Assembly: GCF_042680725.1 (NCBI RefSeq)
Contig: NZ_JBHUEK010000007.1
Span: 310,001-374,000 of the forward strand
Origin: Ferdinandcohnia salidurans
GTDB lineage: Bacteria > Bacillota > Bacilli > Bacillales > Bacillaceae_L
DNA length: 64,000 nucleotides
Direction of reading: 5' to 3'
The translations under genes were made by a program, and so were the position numbers. Below the pieces are notes generated by a model that worked only from the letters and a program-made list of their open reading frames with translations, had not been told where the DNA came from and did not search any database. Every line of letters begins with the position of its first letter. Positions within the stretch are counted from its first letter, which is position 1. Positions 8,202 through 18,220 of the stretch are shown one piece after another.

Positions 8202-9461
8202 GTGGAGACTGTGATAGCCTTTATCATTATTTTTGGTGCACTCGTATTTTTTCATGAGTTGGGACATCTTGTTTTAGCAAAGCGAGCAGGAATTCTCTGC
8301 CGTGAATTTGCAATTGGGATGGGGCCAAAGGTATTTACCTTTAGAAGAAATGAAACATTGTATACGATTCGTCTCCTTCCGATTGGCGGATATGTTAGAA
8401 TGGCTGGCGAAGACCCAGAAATGGTTGAAATTAAACCCGGTCATAATATCGGGTTGTTATTCGATAGTGCTGGAAAAGTAGAGAAGATTATCTTAAATAA
8501 TAAGGATAAGTATCCAAATTTAAGAGTAATTGAGGTTGAGGAAGCAGATTTAGAGCATAATCTTTTTATTTCGGGCTATGAGGATGGAGAGGACGAGGTT
8601 CTAAAAAGATTTGAAGTTAGTGAGACTGCGTTTTTTGTGGCCGATGGACAAGAAACTCAAATTGCTCCATATAATCGCCAATTCGCTTCCAAGACGTTAT
8701 TGCAACGGACACTGGCAATTGCTGCGGGTCCGGCAATGAATTTTGTCCTAGCCTTTATCATTTTAATTGCAATTGGTTTATTACAAGGTACACCAATTGA
8801 TAAGCCGATTCTAGGAAAGCTAACCGAGGATGGGGCAGCACTTCAAGCAGGTCTCCATGAAGGTGACATTGTTCGTGAGATTGATAATGAACAAGTTTCT
8901 ACATGGAATGATATTGTAAATATTATTCGCGCAAATCCGGAAGAAGAAATTGGATTTGTAGTTGAACGTAATGGAGAATTACTGGATATACCTGTAACTC
9001 CGAAAGCTCAACAAATTGAGGACCAAACAATTGGTATCATAGGTGTTTATGGGCCTGTTGAAAAATCAGTATTGCCTTCCTTAAAATATGGGGTTATGGA
9101 AACCTTCATGTGGACAAAGGAGATTTTACTTGGACTTGGAAAGCTGATTACAGGTCAGTTCTCGATCGATATGCTTTCTGGACCAGTTGGAATATATGTA
9201 TCAACCGATACAGTTGTTCAATCTGGAATCTATTATGTAATGAAATGGGCCGCAATTCTAAGTATTAACCTCGGAATCGTGAACCTTTTACCATTACCTG
9301 CCCTTGACGGAGGGAGACTCGTGTTCTTTGCGTTAGAGGCCGTTCGTGGAAAACCAATTGATAAGCAAAAAGAAGGTATGGTTCATTTTATTGGATTCGC
9401 CTTATTAATGCTTTTAATGTTGGTTGTAACGTGGAATGATATTCAAAGATTCTTTTTATAA
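8202..9461 (+). CDS. rseP: RseP/RasP site-2 zinc metalloprotease
   Basis: 419 residues, membrane protein of the intramembrane-cleaving S2P family. The zinc motif HELGH is in the first transmembrane helix (His18 to His22), a PDZ domain lies at about residues 195-275, and the second active-site motif NLLPLPALDGGRL is near the C-terminus. In B. subtilis RasP cleaves the anti-sigma factor RsiW and small membrane peptides. The GTG at 8202 lies 8 nt after AAAAGGTGG and fits the homologous start (..TVIAFIIIFG); a GTG at 8190 overlaps that ribosome binding site. It lies between dxr and proS, as is usual. Confidence 0.95.
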   Translation: METVIAFIIIFGALVFFHELGHLVLAKRAGILCREFAIGMGPKVFTFRRNETLYTIRLLPIGGYVRMAGEDPEMVEIKPGHNIGLLFDSAGKVEKIILNNKDKYPNLRVIEVEEADLEHNLFISGYEDGEDEVLKRFEVSETAFFVADGQETQIAPYNRQFASKTLLQRTLAIAAGPAMNFVLAFIILIAIGLLQGTPIDKPILGKLTEDGAALQAGLHEGDIVREIDNEQVSTWNDIVNIIRANPEEEIGFVVERNGELLDIPVTPKAQQIEDQTIGIIGVYGPVEKSVLPSLKYGVMETFMWTKEILLGLGKLITGQFSIDMLSGPVGIYVSTDTVVQSGIYYVMKWAAILSINLGIVNLLPLPALDGGRLVFFALEAVRGKPIDKQKEGMVHFIGFALLMLLMLVVTWNDIQRFFL

Positions 9462-9492
9462 AATAAGCTGAAATTATAATGAGGTGCAAGAT

Positions 9493-11196
9493 ATGAAACA
9501 AAGTATGACGCTTATACCTACACTACGAGAAGTACCAGCTGATGCCGAAGTCAAGAGTCACCAGCTTTTAATTCGAGCAGGTTTTATTCGACAAAATGCG
9601 AGTGGGGTCTATAGTTACCTACCTTTAGCAAAGCGTGTTTTACAAAAAATTGAAACGATCGTCCGTGAGGAAATGGAGCGTGCAGGTGCTGCTGAGCTAC
9701 TAATGCCTGCATTAACGCCTGCAGAGTTATGGCAGGAATCAGGACGATGGTATTCTTACGGTCCAGAACTAATGCGCCTACACGATCGTCATGAACGTGA
9801 CTTCGTATTAGGACCAACCCATGAAGAGGTTATTACGAGTCTCGTTCGTGATGAAATTAAATCCTATAAGAGACTACCAATCACCCTTTATCAAATACAA
9901 ACTAAGTTCCGCGATGAAAAAAGACCTCGTTTCGGGTTATTACGAGGACGAGAATTTATCATGAAGGATGCATATTCATTCCACGCTAATCAAGAAAGCC
10001 TTCACGATATCTATGAAAAAATGTATACTGCATACTCCAATATTTTCTCTCGTTGTGGACTGAACTTTCGTGCCGTGATTGCGGATTCTGGTGCGATGGG
10101 TGGAAAGGATACTCATGAATTCATGGTGCTTTCAGAAATTGGTGAGGATACAATTGCTTATTCTGATACGTCTACATTTGCAGCTAATATTGAAATGGCG
10201 CCTGTTGTTATGGAATATCCAAAAAGTAATGAGTCAGTAAAAGAATTAGAAAAAGTAGAAACAATTGAGAAGAAAACAATTGAAGAGGTTGCTGCTTTCC
10301 TTGATGTAACAAAGGAAAAATGCATTAAATCACTCCTTTTCCAAGTAGATGAAAAATTTGTACTTGTATTAGCACGTGGGGACCATGAAGTAAACGATAT
10401 TAAAGTGAAGAACTTACTAGAAGCAACAAATGTCGAATTAGCAAGTCCAGAGGATACCAATCGCGTTATGGGCTGTACAATTGGTTCATTAGGCCCGATT
10501 CAAGTATCGGAAGACATCACTATAATCGCAGACCATGCTGTAGCATCAGTTGTGAATGGTGTTTGTGGGGCAAATGAAGAGAATTATCACTTTATAAATG
10601 TAAATCCAGACCGTGATTTTTCAGGAATTCAATATGCAGACCTTCGCTTCATCCAAGAAGGAGACCCATCTCCTGACGGTGAAGGGAAAATAGTATTTGC
10701 TGAGGGCATTGAGGTAGGTCATATCTTTAAACTCGGAACACGTTATAGTGAGGCAATGAATGCAACCTTCCTTGATGAAAATGGAAGATCACAACCAATG
10801 ATTATGGGTTGCTATGGTATTGGGATTTCCAGAACATTATCTGCAGTAGCAGAGCAATCAAATGATGAAAATGGTCTGATTTGGCCTGCAAATCTTGCAC
10901 CATTTGACCTACACTTAATCCCTGTTAACATGAAGAATGAAGAACAAAAAGTAATTTCCGAATCTTTATATGTAACCCTTAAGGAAAGCGGCTTTGATGT
11001 ATTATTTGATGACCGTGCCGAACGCCCAGGTGTGAAATTTGCAGATTCTGATTTAATTGGTCTGCCAATACGTATCACAGTTGGAAAACGTGCGGGCGAA
11101 GGGATTGTCGAAGTGAAGGTTCGTAAGACAGGGGAAACATTGGAAATAAATATTGAAAATCTTATCGAGACAATTAACAAATATGTAGTAAAATAA
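9493..11196 (+). CDS. proS: Prolyl-tRNA synthetase (bacterial type with editing domain)
   Basis: 567 residues. It charges tRNA-Pro. This is a class II synthetase: motif 2 is around TKFRDEKRPRFGLLRGREF, motif 3 is MGCYGIGISRTLSA, and the anticodon-binding domain is at the C-terminus (HLIPVNMKNEEQ onward). The inserted YbaK-like editing domain, which clears mischarged Ala-tRNA, lies at about residues 220-400. The ATG at 9493 follows GAGGTG and gives the family start MKQSMTLIPTLREVPADAE. I see no T-box leader. Confidence 0.98.
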   Translation: MKQSMTLIPTLREVPADAEVKSHQLLIRAGFIRQNASGVYSYLPLAKRVLQKIETIVREEMERAGAAELLMPALTPAELWQESGRWYSYGPELMRLHDRHERDFVLGPTHEEVITSLVRDEIKSYKRLPITLYQIQTKFRDEKRPRFGLLRGREFIMKDAYSFHANQESLHDIYEKMYTAYSNIFSRCGLNFRAVIADSGAMGGKDTHEFMVLSEIGEDTIAYSDTSTFAANIEMAPVVMEYPKSNESVKELEKVETIEKKTIEEVAAFLDVTKEKCIKSLLFQVDEKFVLVLARGDHEVNDIKVKNLLEATNVELASPEDTNRVMGCTIGSLGPIQVSEDITIIADHAVASVVNGVCGANEENYHFINVNPDRDFSGIQYADLRFIQEGDPSPDGEGKIVFAEGIEVGHIFKLGTRYSEAMNATFLDENGRSQPMIMGCYGIGISRTLSAVAEQSNDENGLIWPANLAPFDLHLIPVNMKNEEQKVISESLYVTLKESGFDVLFDDRAERPGVKFADSDLIGLPIRITVGKRAGEGIVEVKVRKTGETLEINIENLIETINKYVVK

Positions 11197-11210
11197 ATAG
11201 TAGAAAAGAA

Positions 11211-11240
11211 AAGGGTACCTCGGTAGTATGGGGTACCCTA
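11211..11240 (+). other. Hairpin downstream of proS
   Basis: GGGTACC and GGTACCC form a stem around a 12-nt loop. There is no T run after it, so it is not a typical terminator; it may protect the 3' end of the mRNA. Confidence 0.4.
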
Positions 11241-11256
11241 AATATTTGAAATGTGG

Positions 11257-11356
11257 CAGCGACTTGCCCAGAAACGAGAAATCTGGATACTCCGACAAAG
11301 AAGCGTATTTTTGCTTCTGCCGGAGGAGTTGAAGATTCTCGAGTTTCTAGTCGCTG
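11257..11356. repeat. 100-bp imperfect inverted repeat before polC
   Basis: The outer arms CAGCGACT and AGTCGCTG pair. Further in, AGAAAC-GAGAA-TCT pairs with the arm around AGATTCTCGAGTTTCT, ACTCCG pairs with GGAGGAGT, and GAAGC pairs with GCTTC around a T-rich loop. The pairing runs over nearly the whole unit, with small internal loops. It fills most of the proS-polC gap and encodes nothing. The shape suits a REP- or MITE-like dispersed palindrome, but only one copy is in the window. Confidence 0.6.
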
Positions 11357-11391
11357 AAACTAGACATTCTGTCTGAAGAGGGGGAACGAGG

Positions 11392-14300
11392 ATGGAATTA
11401 TCACCACAACAAAAAGAACGGTTTATGGTCTTGCTTCAACAGCTTGAATTAACCGAAGATGCATTAGTTGGACACTTTGCAAATGCAGGTATAGAAAAAC
11501 TTATGATTGATAAAGAGAAGAAGGCATGGCATTTCTTATTTTCTTTTGAAAAAGTAATTCCAGCAGATGTCATGAGGATATTTTCAACGCAACTACGAAC
11601 AAAATTCACACATATTGCATCCGTAACCTTCTCATTGCATGTACAATCACAACATGTAACTGAAGAAATGGTACAAGCCTATTGGCCGCTTTGCTTACAA
11701 GAATTAGATGGAATTGCACCGCCTATTCTATCTTTATTGCATAATCAACTTCCAACACAACAAGGTCTTAAGCTTCATATCAAGACAAGAAATGACACGG
11801 AATCAATTGCGATTAAGAAAAAATACGGGCAATTATTAGGAAATGTGTATCAATCCTACGGCTTTCCTATGTTTACACTTGAAACAGAAATTGAGGCTTC
11901 TAATCAAGAGTACGAACAGTTTTTAGAGAAAAAACAACAGGAAGATCAGGAAAGAGCGTTATTAGCTGTTGCTGATATGCAGAAGAAAGAGAAGGAAAAG
12001 GATCAGAATACTGTTACTGGTCCGATTACAATCGGATATACAATCAAAGATGAAGAAGATTTTAAAGAAATCAGTTCAATTCTTGATGAAGAACGTAGAA
12101 TTGCAATTCAAGGATATATTTTCTTTGCTGAAACAAAAGAATTGCGAAGTGGAAGAACTCTTCTAACCTTTAAAATCACAGACTATACGGATTCAATTCT
12201 TGTTAAAGTATTCTCACGTGATAAAGAAGATGTCCATCTACTACAATCCATTAAAAAAGGTATGTGGGTCCGCTGTCGTGGTAGTATTCAAAATGATACA
12301 TTTGTTAGAGATTTAGTCATGCTTGCAAATGATATTAATGAGATACAGCCGATGAACGAAAGAAAAGACACTGCGCCAGAAGGAGAAAAACGTGTAGAGT
12401 TGCATGCACACTCTCCAATGAGCCAGATGGATGCTGTAACTTCTATTAGTCAATTAGTTGGCCAAGCTAAAAAATGGGGTCATACAGCGATTGCATTAAC
12501 AGACCATGCGGTAGCTCAATCTTTCCCTGAAGCTTATTCAGCAGCAAAGAAAAATGGGATAAAGATGATTTATGGTGTCGAAGCAAATTTAGTAGATGAT
12601 GGTGTCCCGATTGCCTATAATTCACAGCATCGTAATTTAGAAGAGGATACGTATGTCGTATTTGACGTAGAAACGACAGGATTATCTGCAGTTTATAATA
12701 CAATTATTGAGTTAGCTGCTGTTAAAGTGAAAAATGGTGAAATCATTGATCGATTTGAATCATTTGCAAACCCTCATCACCGATTAAGTGCAACAACCAT
12801 TGACTTAACTGGAATCACAGATGATATGGTAAGAACGGCACCAGAAGTTAGTGAAGTCCTGGTTAAATTCAAGGACTGGTCTGAGGATGCAATATTCGTT
12901 GCCCACAATGCAAGCTTTGATATGGGCTTTTTAAATGTTGGTTATAAAAAGGCGGGGCTTGAACAAGCGACAAATCCAGTAATTGATACGCTGGAACTCG
13001 CGAGATTTTTATATCCAGAATTAAAAAACCACCGATTAAATACATTATGTAAAAAGTTTGATATTGAATTAACCCAACATCACCGGGCAATCTATGATGC
13101 AGAAGCAACAGGTTATTTAGTCATGAAATTATTAAAAGATGCTGCAGAAAAAGAGATTCAATATCATGATCAGTTAAATGATTATATGGGTCAAGGTAAA
13201 GCATACCAACGTTCAAGACCTTATCATGCGACTTTGCTAGCACAAAATGATGTAGGACTAAAAAACTTATTTAAATTAATTTCGATTTCACATATTAATT
13301 ATTATTATCGTGTACCACGGATTCCACGATCCCAGTTGCAAAAATATCGAGAAGGTATTTTAGTGGGCTCTGCCTGTGACAAAGGGGAAGTATTTGAGGG
13401 GATGATGCAGAAATCACCTGAGGAAGTTGAGTCCATTGCTCAATTCTATGACTATCTAGAAGTTCAGCCACCATCAAATTATAGACATTTACTCGAATTG
13501 GATTTAATCCAAAATGAGCGTGAACTTAAAGACATCTTGAAAAATATTGTTAACCTTGGGGAAAAGTTGAATTTACCGGTTGTTGCTACGGGGAATGTGC
13601 ACTATTTAAATCCTAATGACCATATTTATCGAAAAATTTTAGTTCGGTCCCAAGGTGGTGCAAATCCATTAAATCGACATTCATTGCCAGAAGTTCATTT
13701 CCGCACAACCAATGAAATGTTAGACTGTTTTTCTTTCCTTGAAAAAGAGAAGGCGAAGGAAATTGTTGTTACGAATACACAAAAAGTCGCAGACATGATT
13801 GGTGAAGTGAAGCCAATAAAGGATGATCTGTATACACCTAAAATCGAAGGTGCGGAAGATGAAATTAGGAATATGAGCTATAGTATGGCGCGAAGCATCT
13901 ATGGAGAAGAATTACCTGAAATCGTTGAGAAAAGGTTAGAGAAAGAGCTTAAAAGTATTATTGGGCATGGATTCGCAGTAATCTACCTAATTTCTCATAA
14001 GCTTGTTAAAAAATCACTTGATGATGGATATCTCGTAGGTTCACGTGGGTCGGTTGGTTCATCATTAGTTGCAACGATGACGGAAATTACGGAGGTAAAT
14101 CCATTACCACCACATTATGTATGCCCAGATTGTAAGCATTCAGAGTTCTTTAATGACGGTTCAGTTGGTTCTGGATTTGACCTTCCAGACAAAGATTGCC
14201 CAAATTGTGGAGCGAAGTATAAGAAGGATGGACATGATATCCCGTTCGAAACGTTCCTTGGGTTTAAGGGGGATAAGGTACCTGATATCGACTTAAACTT

Positions 14301-15702
14301 CTCTGGTGAATATCAGCCTCGTGCTCATAACTATACGAAAGTACTGTTTGGTGAAGAATATGTATATCGTGCTGGAACTATTGGTACAGTTGCTGAAAAA
14401 ACGGCCTATGGCTATGTTAAAGGTTATGCAAATGATCATAATTTGACGATGCGTGGTGCAGAAACTGACCGTTTGGTAGCAGGTTGTACAGGTGTTAAAC
14501 GAACAACGGGTCAGCATCCTGGAGGTATTATCGTTGTCCCGGACTACATGGATATCTTTGATTTTTCGCCTATTCAATTTCCGGCTGATGATACAAGTTC
14601 TGAGTGGAAAACCACACATTTTGATTTCCATTCTATTCATGACAATGTACTAAAACTTGATATACTCGGGCACGATGATCCGACAGTCATTCGGATGCTC
14701 CAGGACTTGAGTGGAATTGATCCAAAAACTATTCCAACCGATGATCCTGAGGTAATGAAAATTTTCAGTGGTACTGAGTCTCTAGGCGTAACCGAAGAGC
14801 AAATTATGTGTAAAACAGGTACTCTTGGGATTCCGGAATTCGGAACACGCTTTGTACGTCAAATGCTTGAGGATACAAAGCCGACTACTTTCTCGGAATT
14901 AGTTCAGATTTCAGGGCTTTCACATGGTACGGATGTATGGTTGGGTAATGCACAGGAGCTTATCCATAATAATATTTGTACATTAAGTGAAGTTATAGGT
15001 TGTCGTGACGATATAATGGTTTACCTTATTTATAAAGGTCTAGAACCATCTCTAGCGTTTAAAATTATGGAATCCGTTCGTAAGGGTAAAGGGTTAACGG
15101 ATGAGTTTATTGAAGAAATGAAGAAGAATGATGTCCCTGATTGGTATATTGACTCATGTTTAAAAATTAAATATATGTTCCCGAAGGCCCACGCAGCCGC
15201 ATATGTTTTAATGGCCGTAAGGATTGCATACTTTAAGGTTCATTTACCGTTGCTTTACTATGCAGCATATTTTACAGTTCGTGCAGATGATTTTGATGTA
15301 GAAGCTATGGTACGCGGTTCTAGTACAATTCGCGCTAGAATGGAGGAAATCAATGCCAAAGGGCTTGAAGCTTCAACTAAAGAAAAGAACCTCTTAACAG
15401 TTTTAGAGTTATCTCTAGAAATGTGTGAACGCGGATTTGCTTTTAATAAGATTGATTTATACCGTTCGAGTGCAAGTGAATTTATAATTGATGGAGATGC
15501 CTTAATTCCACCGTTCAATTCGATTCCTGGACTAGGAACAAATGCTGCAATCAATATTGTGAAAGCTAGAGAACAAGGTGAATTTTTATCCAAAGAAGAT
15601 TTACAGAAGCGTGGTAAAGTATCTAAAACAATTATGGAATATCTCGAAAACCATGGCTGCCTTGAAGATATGCCAGAACAAAATCAATTATCCTTGTTCT
15701 AA
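11392..15702 (+). CDS. polC: DNA polymerase III alpha subunit, Gram-positive PolC type
   Basis: 1436 residues, the normal PolC size. Domains in order are: N-terminal domains; an OB fold near residues 235-320 (IAIQGYIFFAETKELRSG); a PHP domain starting at VELHAHSPMSQMD and split by the insertion of the 3'-5' proofreading exonuclease (FDVETTGLS at about 422, HRAIYDAEAT at about 563); a zinc-binding motif CPDCKHSEF/CPNCGAKY near 907-946; and the catalytic acidic motif PDIDLNFSGEYQ near 965. It is the replicative leading-strand polymerase of low-GC Gram-positives. The start is an ATG after GAGGGGGAACGAGG. Confidence 0.99.
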   Translation: MELSPQQKERFMVLLQQLELTEDALVGHFANAGIEKLMIDKEKKAWHFLFSFEKVIPADVMRIFSTQLRTKFTHIASVTFSLHVQSQHVTEEMVQAYWPLCLQELDGIAPPILSLLHNQLPTQQGLKLHIKTRNDTESIAIKKKYGQLLGNVYQSYGFPMFTLETEIEASNQEYEQFLEKKQQEDQERALLAVADMQKKEKEKDQNTVTGPITIGYTIKDEEDFKEISSILDEERRIAIQGYIFFAETKELRSGRTLLTFKITDYTDSILVKVFSRDKEDVHLLQSIKKGMWVRCRGSIQNDTFVRDLVMLANDINEIQPMNERKDTAPEGEKRVELHAHSPMSQMDAVTSISQLVGQAKKWGHTAIALTDHAVAQSFPEAYSAAKKNGIKMIYGVEANLVDDGVPIAYNSQHRNLEEDTYVVFDVETTGLSAVYNTIIELAAVKVKNGEIIDRFESFANPHHRLSATTIDLTGITDDMVRTAPEVSEVLVKFKDWSEDAIFVAHNASFDMGFLNVGYKKAGLEQATNPVIDTLELARFLYPELKNHRLNTLCKKFDIELTQHHRAIYDAEATGYLVMKLLKDAAEKEIQYHDQLNDYMGQGKAYQRSRPYHATLLAQNDVGLKNLFKLISISHINYYYRVPRIPRSQLQKYREGILVGSACDKGEVFEGMMQKSPEEVESIAQFYDYLEVQPPSNYRHLLELDLIQNERELKDILKNIVNLGEKLNLPVVATGNVHYLNPNDHIYRKILVRSQGGANPLNRHSLPEVHFRTTNEMLDCFSFLEKEKAKEIVVTNTQKVADMIGEVKPIKDDLYTPKIEGAEDEIRNMSYSMARSIYGEELPEIVEKRLEKELKSIIGHGFAVIYLISHKLVKKSLDDGYLVGSRGSVGSSLVATMTEITEVNPLPPHYVCPDCKHSEFFNDGSVGSGFDLPDKDCPNCGAKYKKDGHDIPFETFLGFKGDKVPDIDLNFSGEYQPRAHNYTKVLFGEEYVYRAGTIGTVAEKTAYGYVKGYANDHNLTMRGAETDRLVAGCTGVKRTTGQHPGGIIVVPDYMDIFDFSPIQFPADDTSSEWKTTHFDFHSIHDNVLKLDILGHDDPTVIRMLQDLSGIDPKTIPTDDPEVMKIFSGTESLGVTEEQIMCKTGTLGIPEFGTRFVRQMLEDTKPTTFSELVQISGLSHGTDVWLGNAQELIHNNICTLSEVIGCRDDIMVYLIYKGLEPSLAFKIMESVRKGKGLTDEFIEEMKKNDVPDWYIDSCLKIKYMFPKAHAAAYVLMAVRIAYFKVHLPLLYYAAYFTVRADDFDVEAMVRGSSTIRARMEEINAKGLEASTKEKNLLTVLELSLEMCERGFAFNKIDLYRSSASEFIIDGDALIPPFNSIPGLGTNAAINIVKAREQGEFLSKEDLQKRGKVSKTIMEYLENHGCLEDMPEQNQLSLF

Positions 15703-15775
15703 TCAGGACTTTTATTTGCATATAAATAGCGATTATGTTATAGTTTTTATGGAAATGCTATGTATATTACTGGTA

Positions 15776-15802
15776 AAAGAGTGGGGCTTCCCACTCTTTA
15801 TT
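15776..15802 (+). terminator. Rho-independent terminator after polC
   Basis: AAAGAGTGGGG-CTTC-CCACTCTTTA hairpin followed by TTCTTT. Confidence 0.8.
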
Positions 15803-15873
15803 CTTTGGCTGAGGCTAAAAATTGTGTAACAACGTTTATTTAGATGGAACTTCACTATATTTTCCAACTGCCT

Positions 15874-15898
15874 CCCTGCTATTATAGCAGGGTGTTTT
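15874..15898 (+). terminator. Second hairpin terminator upstream of rimP
   Basis: Perfect 7-bp stem CCCTGCT / AGCAGGG around ATTAT, followed by TGTTTTT. It lies 65 nt before the rimP start, so it could be an attenuator of the nusA operon as well as a terminator. The rest of the 15703-15962 gap holds nothing else I can name. Confidence 0.65.
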
Positions 15899-15962
15899 TA
15901 CACTACTTAGGAAATACTATGAATAAAACAAAGGAATTCCTTATCAGCTTAGGAGGAAAAAC

Positions 15963-16436
15963 ATGAGTAAAAAGGTAACACAAATAGTGGAAGAATTAGT
16001 GATACCTATTGTAACTGATTTACAGATGGAACTTGTTGATGTTGAGTATGTAAAGGAAGGGAAAGACTGGTTTCTACGTGTCTTTATCGACTCCGAAAAA
16101 GGGGTAGATATTGAAGATTGTGGATTAGTAAGTGAAAAATTAAGCGAAAAGCTTGATGAAGTAGATCCCATTCCTTATAACTATTTTCTAGAAGTTTCTA
16201 GCCCTGGTGCTGAACGCCCGTTAAAAAAGGACAGTGACTTTGAAAAGGCAATTGGAAAACAAGTGTATGTGAAAACATACGAACCAATCGACGGTGAAAA
16301 GATTTTTGAAGGAGTGCTTACTTCATTCGATGGAAAGCTAGTAACAATCAATGTAGTGGTCAAAACACGCAAAAAATCTGTAGAAATTCCGTATGAAAAA
16401 ATTGCAAATGCAAGACTTGCTGTTACTTTTCATTAA
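15963..16436 (+). CDS. rimP: Ribosome maturation factor RimP
   Basis: 157 residues with the two-domain RimP layout: N-terminal alpha/beta domain with LVDVEYVKEGKDWFLRVFID, and C-terminal SH3-like domain with FEGVLTSFDGKLVTI. The linker motif is NYFLEVSSPGAERPLK. RimP binds the 30S subunit and helps S12 and S5 assemble. The start follows TTAGGAGGAAAA. It is the first gene of the rimP-nusA-ylxR-ylxQ-infB-ylxP-rbfA operon. Confidence 0.97.
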   Translation: MSKKVTQIVEELVIPIVTDLQMELVDVEYVKEGKDWFLRVFIDSEKGVDIEDCGLVSEKLSEKLDEVDPIPYNYFLEVSSPGAERPLKKDSDFEKAIGKQVYVKTYEPIDGEKIFEGVLTSFDGKLVTINVVVKTRKKSVEIPYEKIANARLAVTFH

Positions 16437-16471
16437 TAGGTTTGAGAGAATAAAGGGGGATTAGGAAACTA

Positions 16472-17608
16472 ATGAGTAGTGAATTATTAGATGCCTTAAC
16501 ATTGCTCGAGAAAGAAAAAGGCATTAGCAAAGATATTATTATTGAGGCAATTGAGGCAGCACTTATTTCTGCATATAAGAGGAATTTTAACCAGGCTCAG
16601 AATGTAAGAGTAGATTTAAACTTAGCAAACGGTTCTATGCGTGTGTTTGCTAGAAAAGATGTAGTAGACGAAGTGTTTGACCCTAGACTTGAAATTTCTG
16701 TAGAAGAGGCAAGAACCATCAATCCTAATTACCAGGTCGAGGACGTTGTCGAAATTGAAGTAACACCAAAAGACTTCGGTAGAATTGCTGCTCAAACTGC
16801 GAAGCAAGTTGTAACTCAACGTGTACGTGAAGCAGAAAGAGGAGTTATTTACTCAGAATTCATTGACCGTGAAGAAGACATCATGACAGGGATTGTTCAG
16901 CGTCTAGATTCCAAGTTTATCTATGTTGGCTTAGGGAAAATTGAGGCATTGCTTCCATTAAATGAACAAATGCCTAATGAAAAATATAAGCCTCATGACA
17001 GAATAAAAGTCTACATAACAAAGGTTGAAAGAACGACAAAAGGTCCACAAATCTTTGTTTCTAGAACACATCCTGGATTATTAAAGCGCCTTTTCGAAAT
17101 AGAGGTTCCTGAAATCTATGACGGAACAGTTGAAATTAAATCAGTTGCCAGAGAAGCGGGAGATCGTTCTAAGATTTCTGTTCACTCTGATAATTCAGAA
17201 GTAGATCCTGTAGGTTCTTGTGTTGGTCCTAAGGGTCAACGCGTTCAAGCTATTGTGAATGAACTAAAAGGAGAAAAAATCGATATTGTAAAATGGTCAG
17301 ATGATCCAGTAGTTTTTGTAGCAAACGCTCTAAGCCCATCTAAAGTACTTGATGTTATTGTGAATGAAGAAGAAAAAGCAACAACAGTTGTTGTTCCTGA
17401 CTATCAATTATCATTAGCAATCGGTAAGCGTGGGCAAAATGCTCGTTTAGCAGCAAAATTAACTGGTTGGAAAATTGATATTAAGAGTCAAACAGATGCA
17501 GAGCAAGTTGGAATTTACCCTAGAGAAGGCTTTGGATTATTTGACGACGATCACGAAGATGAACATGAGGAAGAAGCATTCGATTTGCAGTCTGAAGAAA
17601 TCGAGTGA
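16472..17608 (+). CDS. nusA: Transcription termination/antitermination factor NusA
   Basis: 378 residues. The N-terminal RNA polymerase-binding domain is at residues 1-125, the S1 domain at about 135-200 (MTGIVQRLDSKFIYVGLGKIEA) and tandem KH domains follow (DPVGSCVGPKGQRVQAIVNEL; LAIGKRGQNARLAAKLTGWKIDI). It ends in a short acidic tail (DDDHEDEHEEEAF), as is normal for Firmicutes. NusA promotes pausing and hairpin-dependent termination, which suits a segment with many hairpin terminators. Confidence 0.98.
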   Translation: MSSELLDALTLLEKEKGISKDIIIEAIEAALISAYKRNFNQAQNVRVDLNLANGSMRVFARKDVVDEVFDPRLEISVEEARTINPNYQVEDVVEIEVTPKDFGRIAAQTAKQVVTQRVREAERGVIYSEFIDREEDIMTGIVQRLDSKFIYVGLGKIEALLPLNEQMPNEKYKPHDRIKVYITKVERTTKGPQIFVSRTHPGLLKRLFEIEVPEIYDGTVEIKSVAREAGDRSKISVHSDNSEVDPVGSCVGPKGQRVQAIVNELKGEKIDIVKWSDDPVVFVANALSPSKVLDVIVNEEEKATTVVVPDYQLSLAIGKRGQNARLAAKLTGWKIDIKSQTDAEQVGIYPREGFGLFDDDHEDEHEEEAFDLQSEEIE

Positions 17609-17619
17609 GGTGAAGAAAA

Positions 17620-17898
17620 TTGGTAGGAAATAAAAAAATACCATTACGTAAATGTATTGCCAGTGGTGAAATGAAGCCGAAAAAGGAACTCGTACGAATC
17701 GTGCGTTCCAAAGAGGGTGAAGTTTCCATTGACCTTACTGGAAAAAAGTCTGGCCGCGGTGCATACCTAAGTAAAGATAAAGATTGTATCTTACTCGCAA
17801 AGAAAAAGAACATTCTTGCTGGTCAGCTGAAAGCCACGATTGATGATTCACTTTATGAAGAATTACTCCAACTAGTAGATAAGGAGAAGCCTTCATAG
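17620..17898 (+). CDS. ylxR: YlxR family RNA-binding protein (RNase P modulator)
   Basis: 92 residues from a TTG start 7 nt after GAGGTGAAG. It contains the DUF448 signature IPLRKCIASGEMKPKKELVRIVRS and KKSGRGAYLSKD. The family is small, basic and nucleic-acid binding; the B. subtilis protein has been described as a modulator of RNase P (RnpM). It lies between nusA and ylxQ, and its stop codon is immediately followed by the ylxQ start. Confidence 0.93.
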   Translation: MVGNKKIPLRKCIASGEMKPKKELVRIVRSKEGEVSIDLTGKKSGRGAYLSKDKDCILLAKKKNILAGQLKATIDDSLYEELLQLVDKEKPS

Positions 17899-18201
17899 AT
17901 GGAAAATAAGGAATGGTTTTCATTATTAGGTCTTGCCAATCGAGCAAGAAAGGTCATTTCAGGTGAAGAACTCGTTGTGAAAGAAATTCGCAATGGAAAC
18001 GCAAAACTTGTTCTCTTATCTGAAGATGCATCAGCAAACACTACAAAAAAAATTACGGATAAAAGCACGTATTATCAGGTTCAACTTCGTACTGTAAGCG
18101 ATCGGTATACACTTGGACATGCGATTGGTAAGGATGCCCGAGTAGTTGTCGCGATAACGGAGAGTGGGTTTGCAAAAAAAATTAGTCACTTGCTCGATTA
18201 A
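17899..18201 (+). CDS. ylxQ: YlxQ, L7Ae-family RNA-binding protein
   Basis: 100 residues. It is related to ribosomal proteins L7Ae/L30e, which recognise kink-turn RNA: WFSLLGLANRARKVISGEELVVKEIR, KLVLLSEDASANT and LGHAIGKDARVVVAI. The ATG abuts the ylxR stop with no gap, so translation is probably coupled. The exact RNA target in Bacillus is not shown by the sequence. Confidence 0.93.
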   Translation: MENKEWFSLLGLANRARKVISGEELVVKEIRNGNAKLVLLSEDASANTTKKITDKSTYYQVQLRTVSDRYTLGHAIGKDARVVVAITESGFAKKISHLLD

Positions 18202-18220
18202 CATATTTGGGGGTGAACAT

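Noticed and set aside
11211..11240. GGGTACC hairpin after proS as a T-box or terminator
   Set aside because: It lies downstream of proS, lacks the T-box sequence and has no T run after it.
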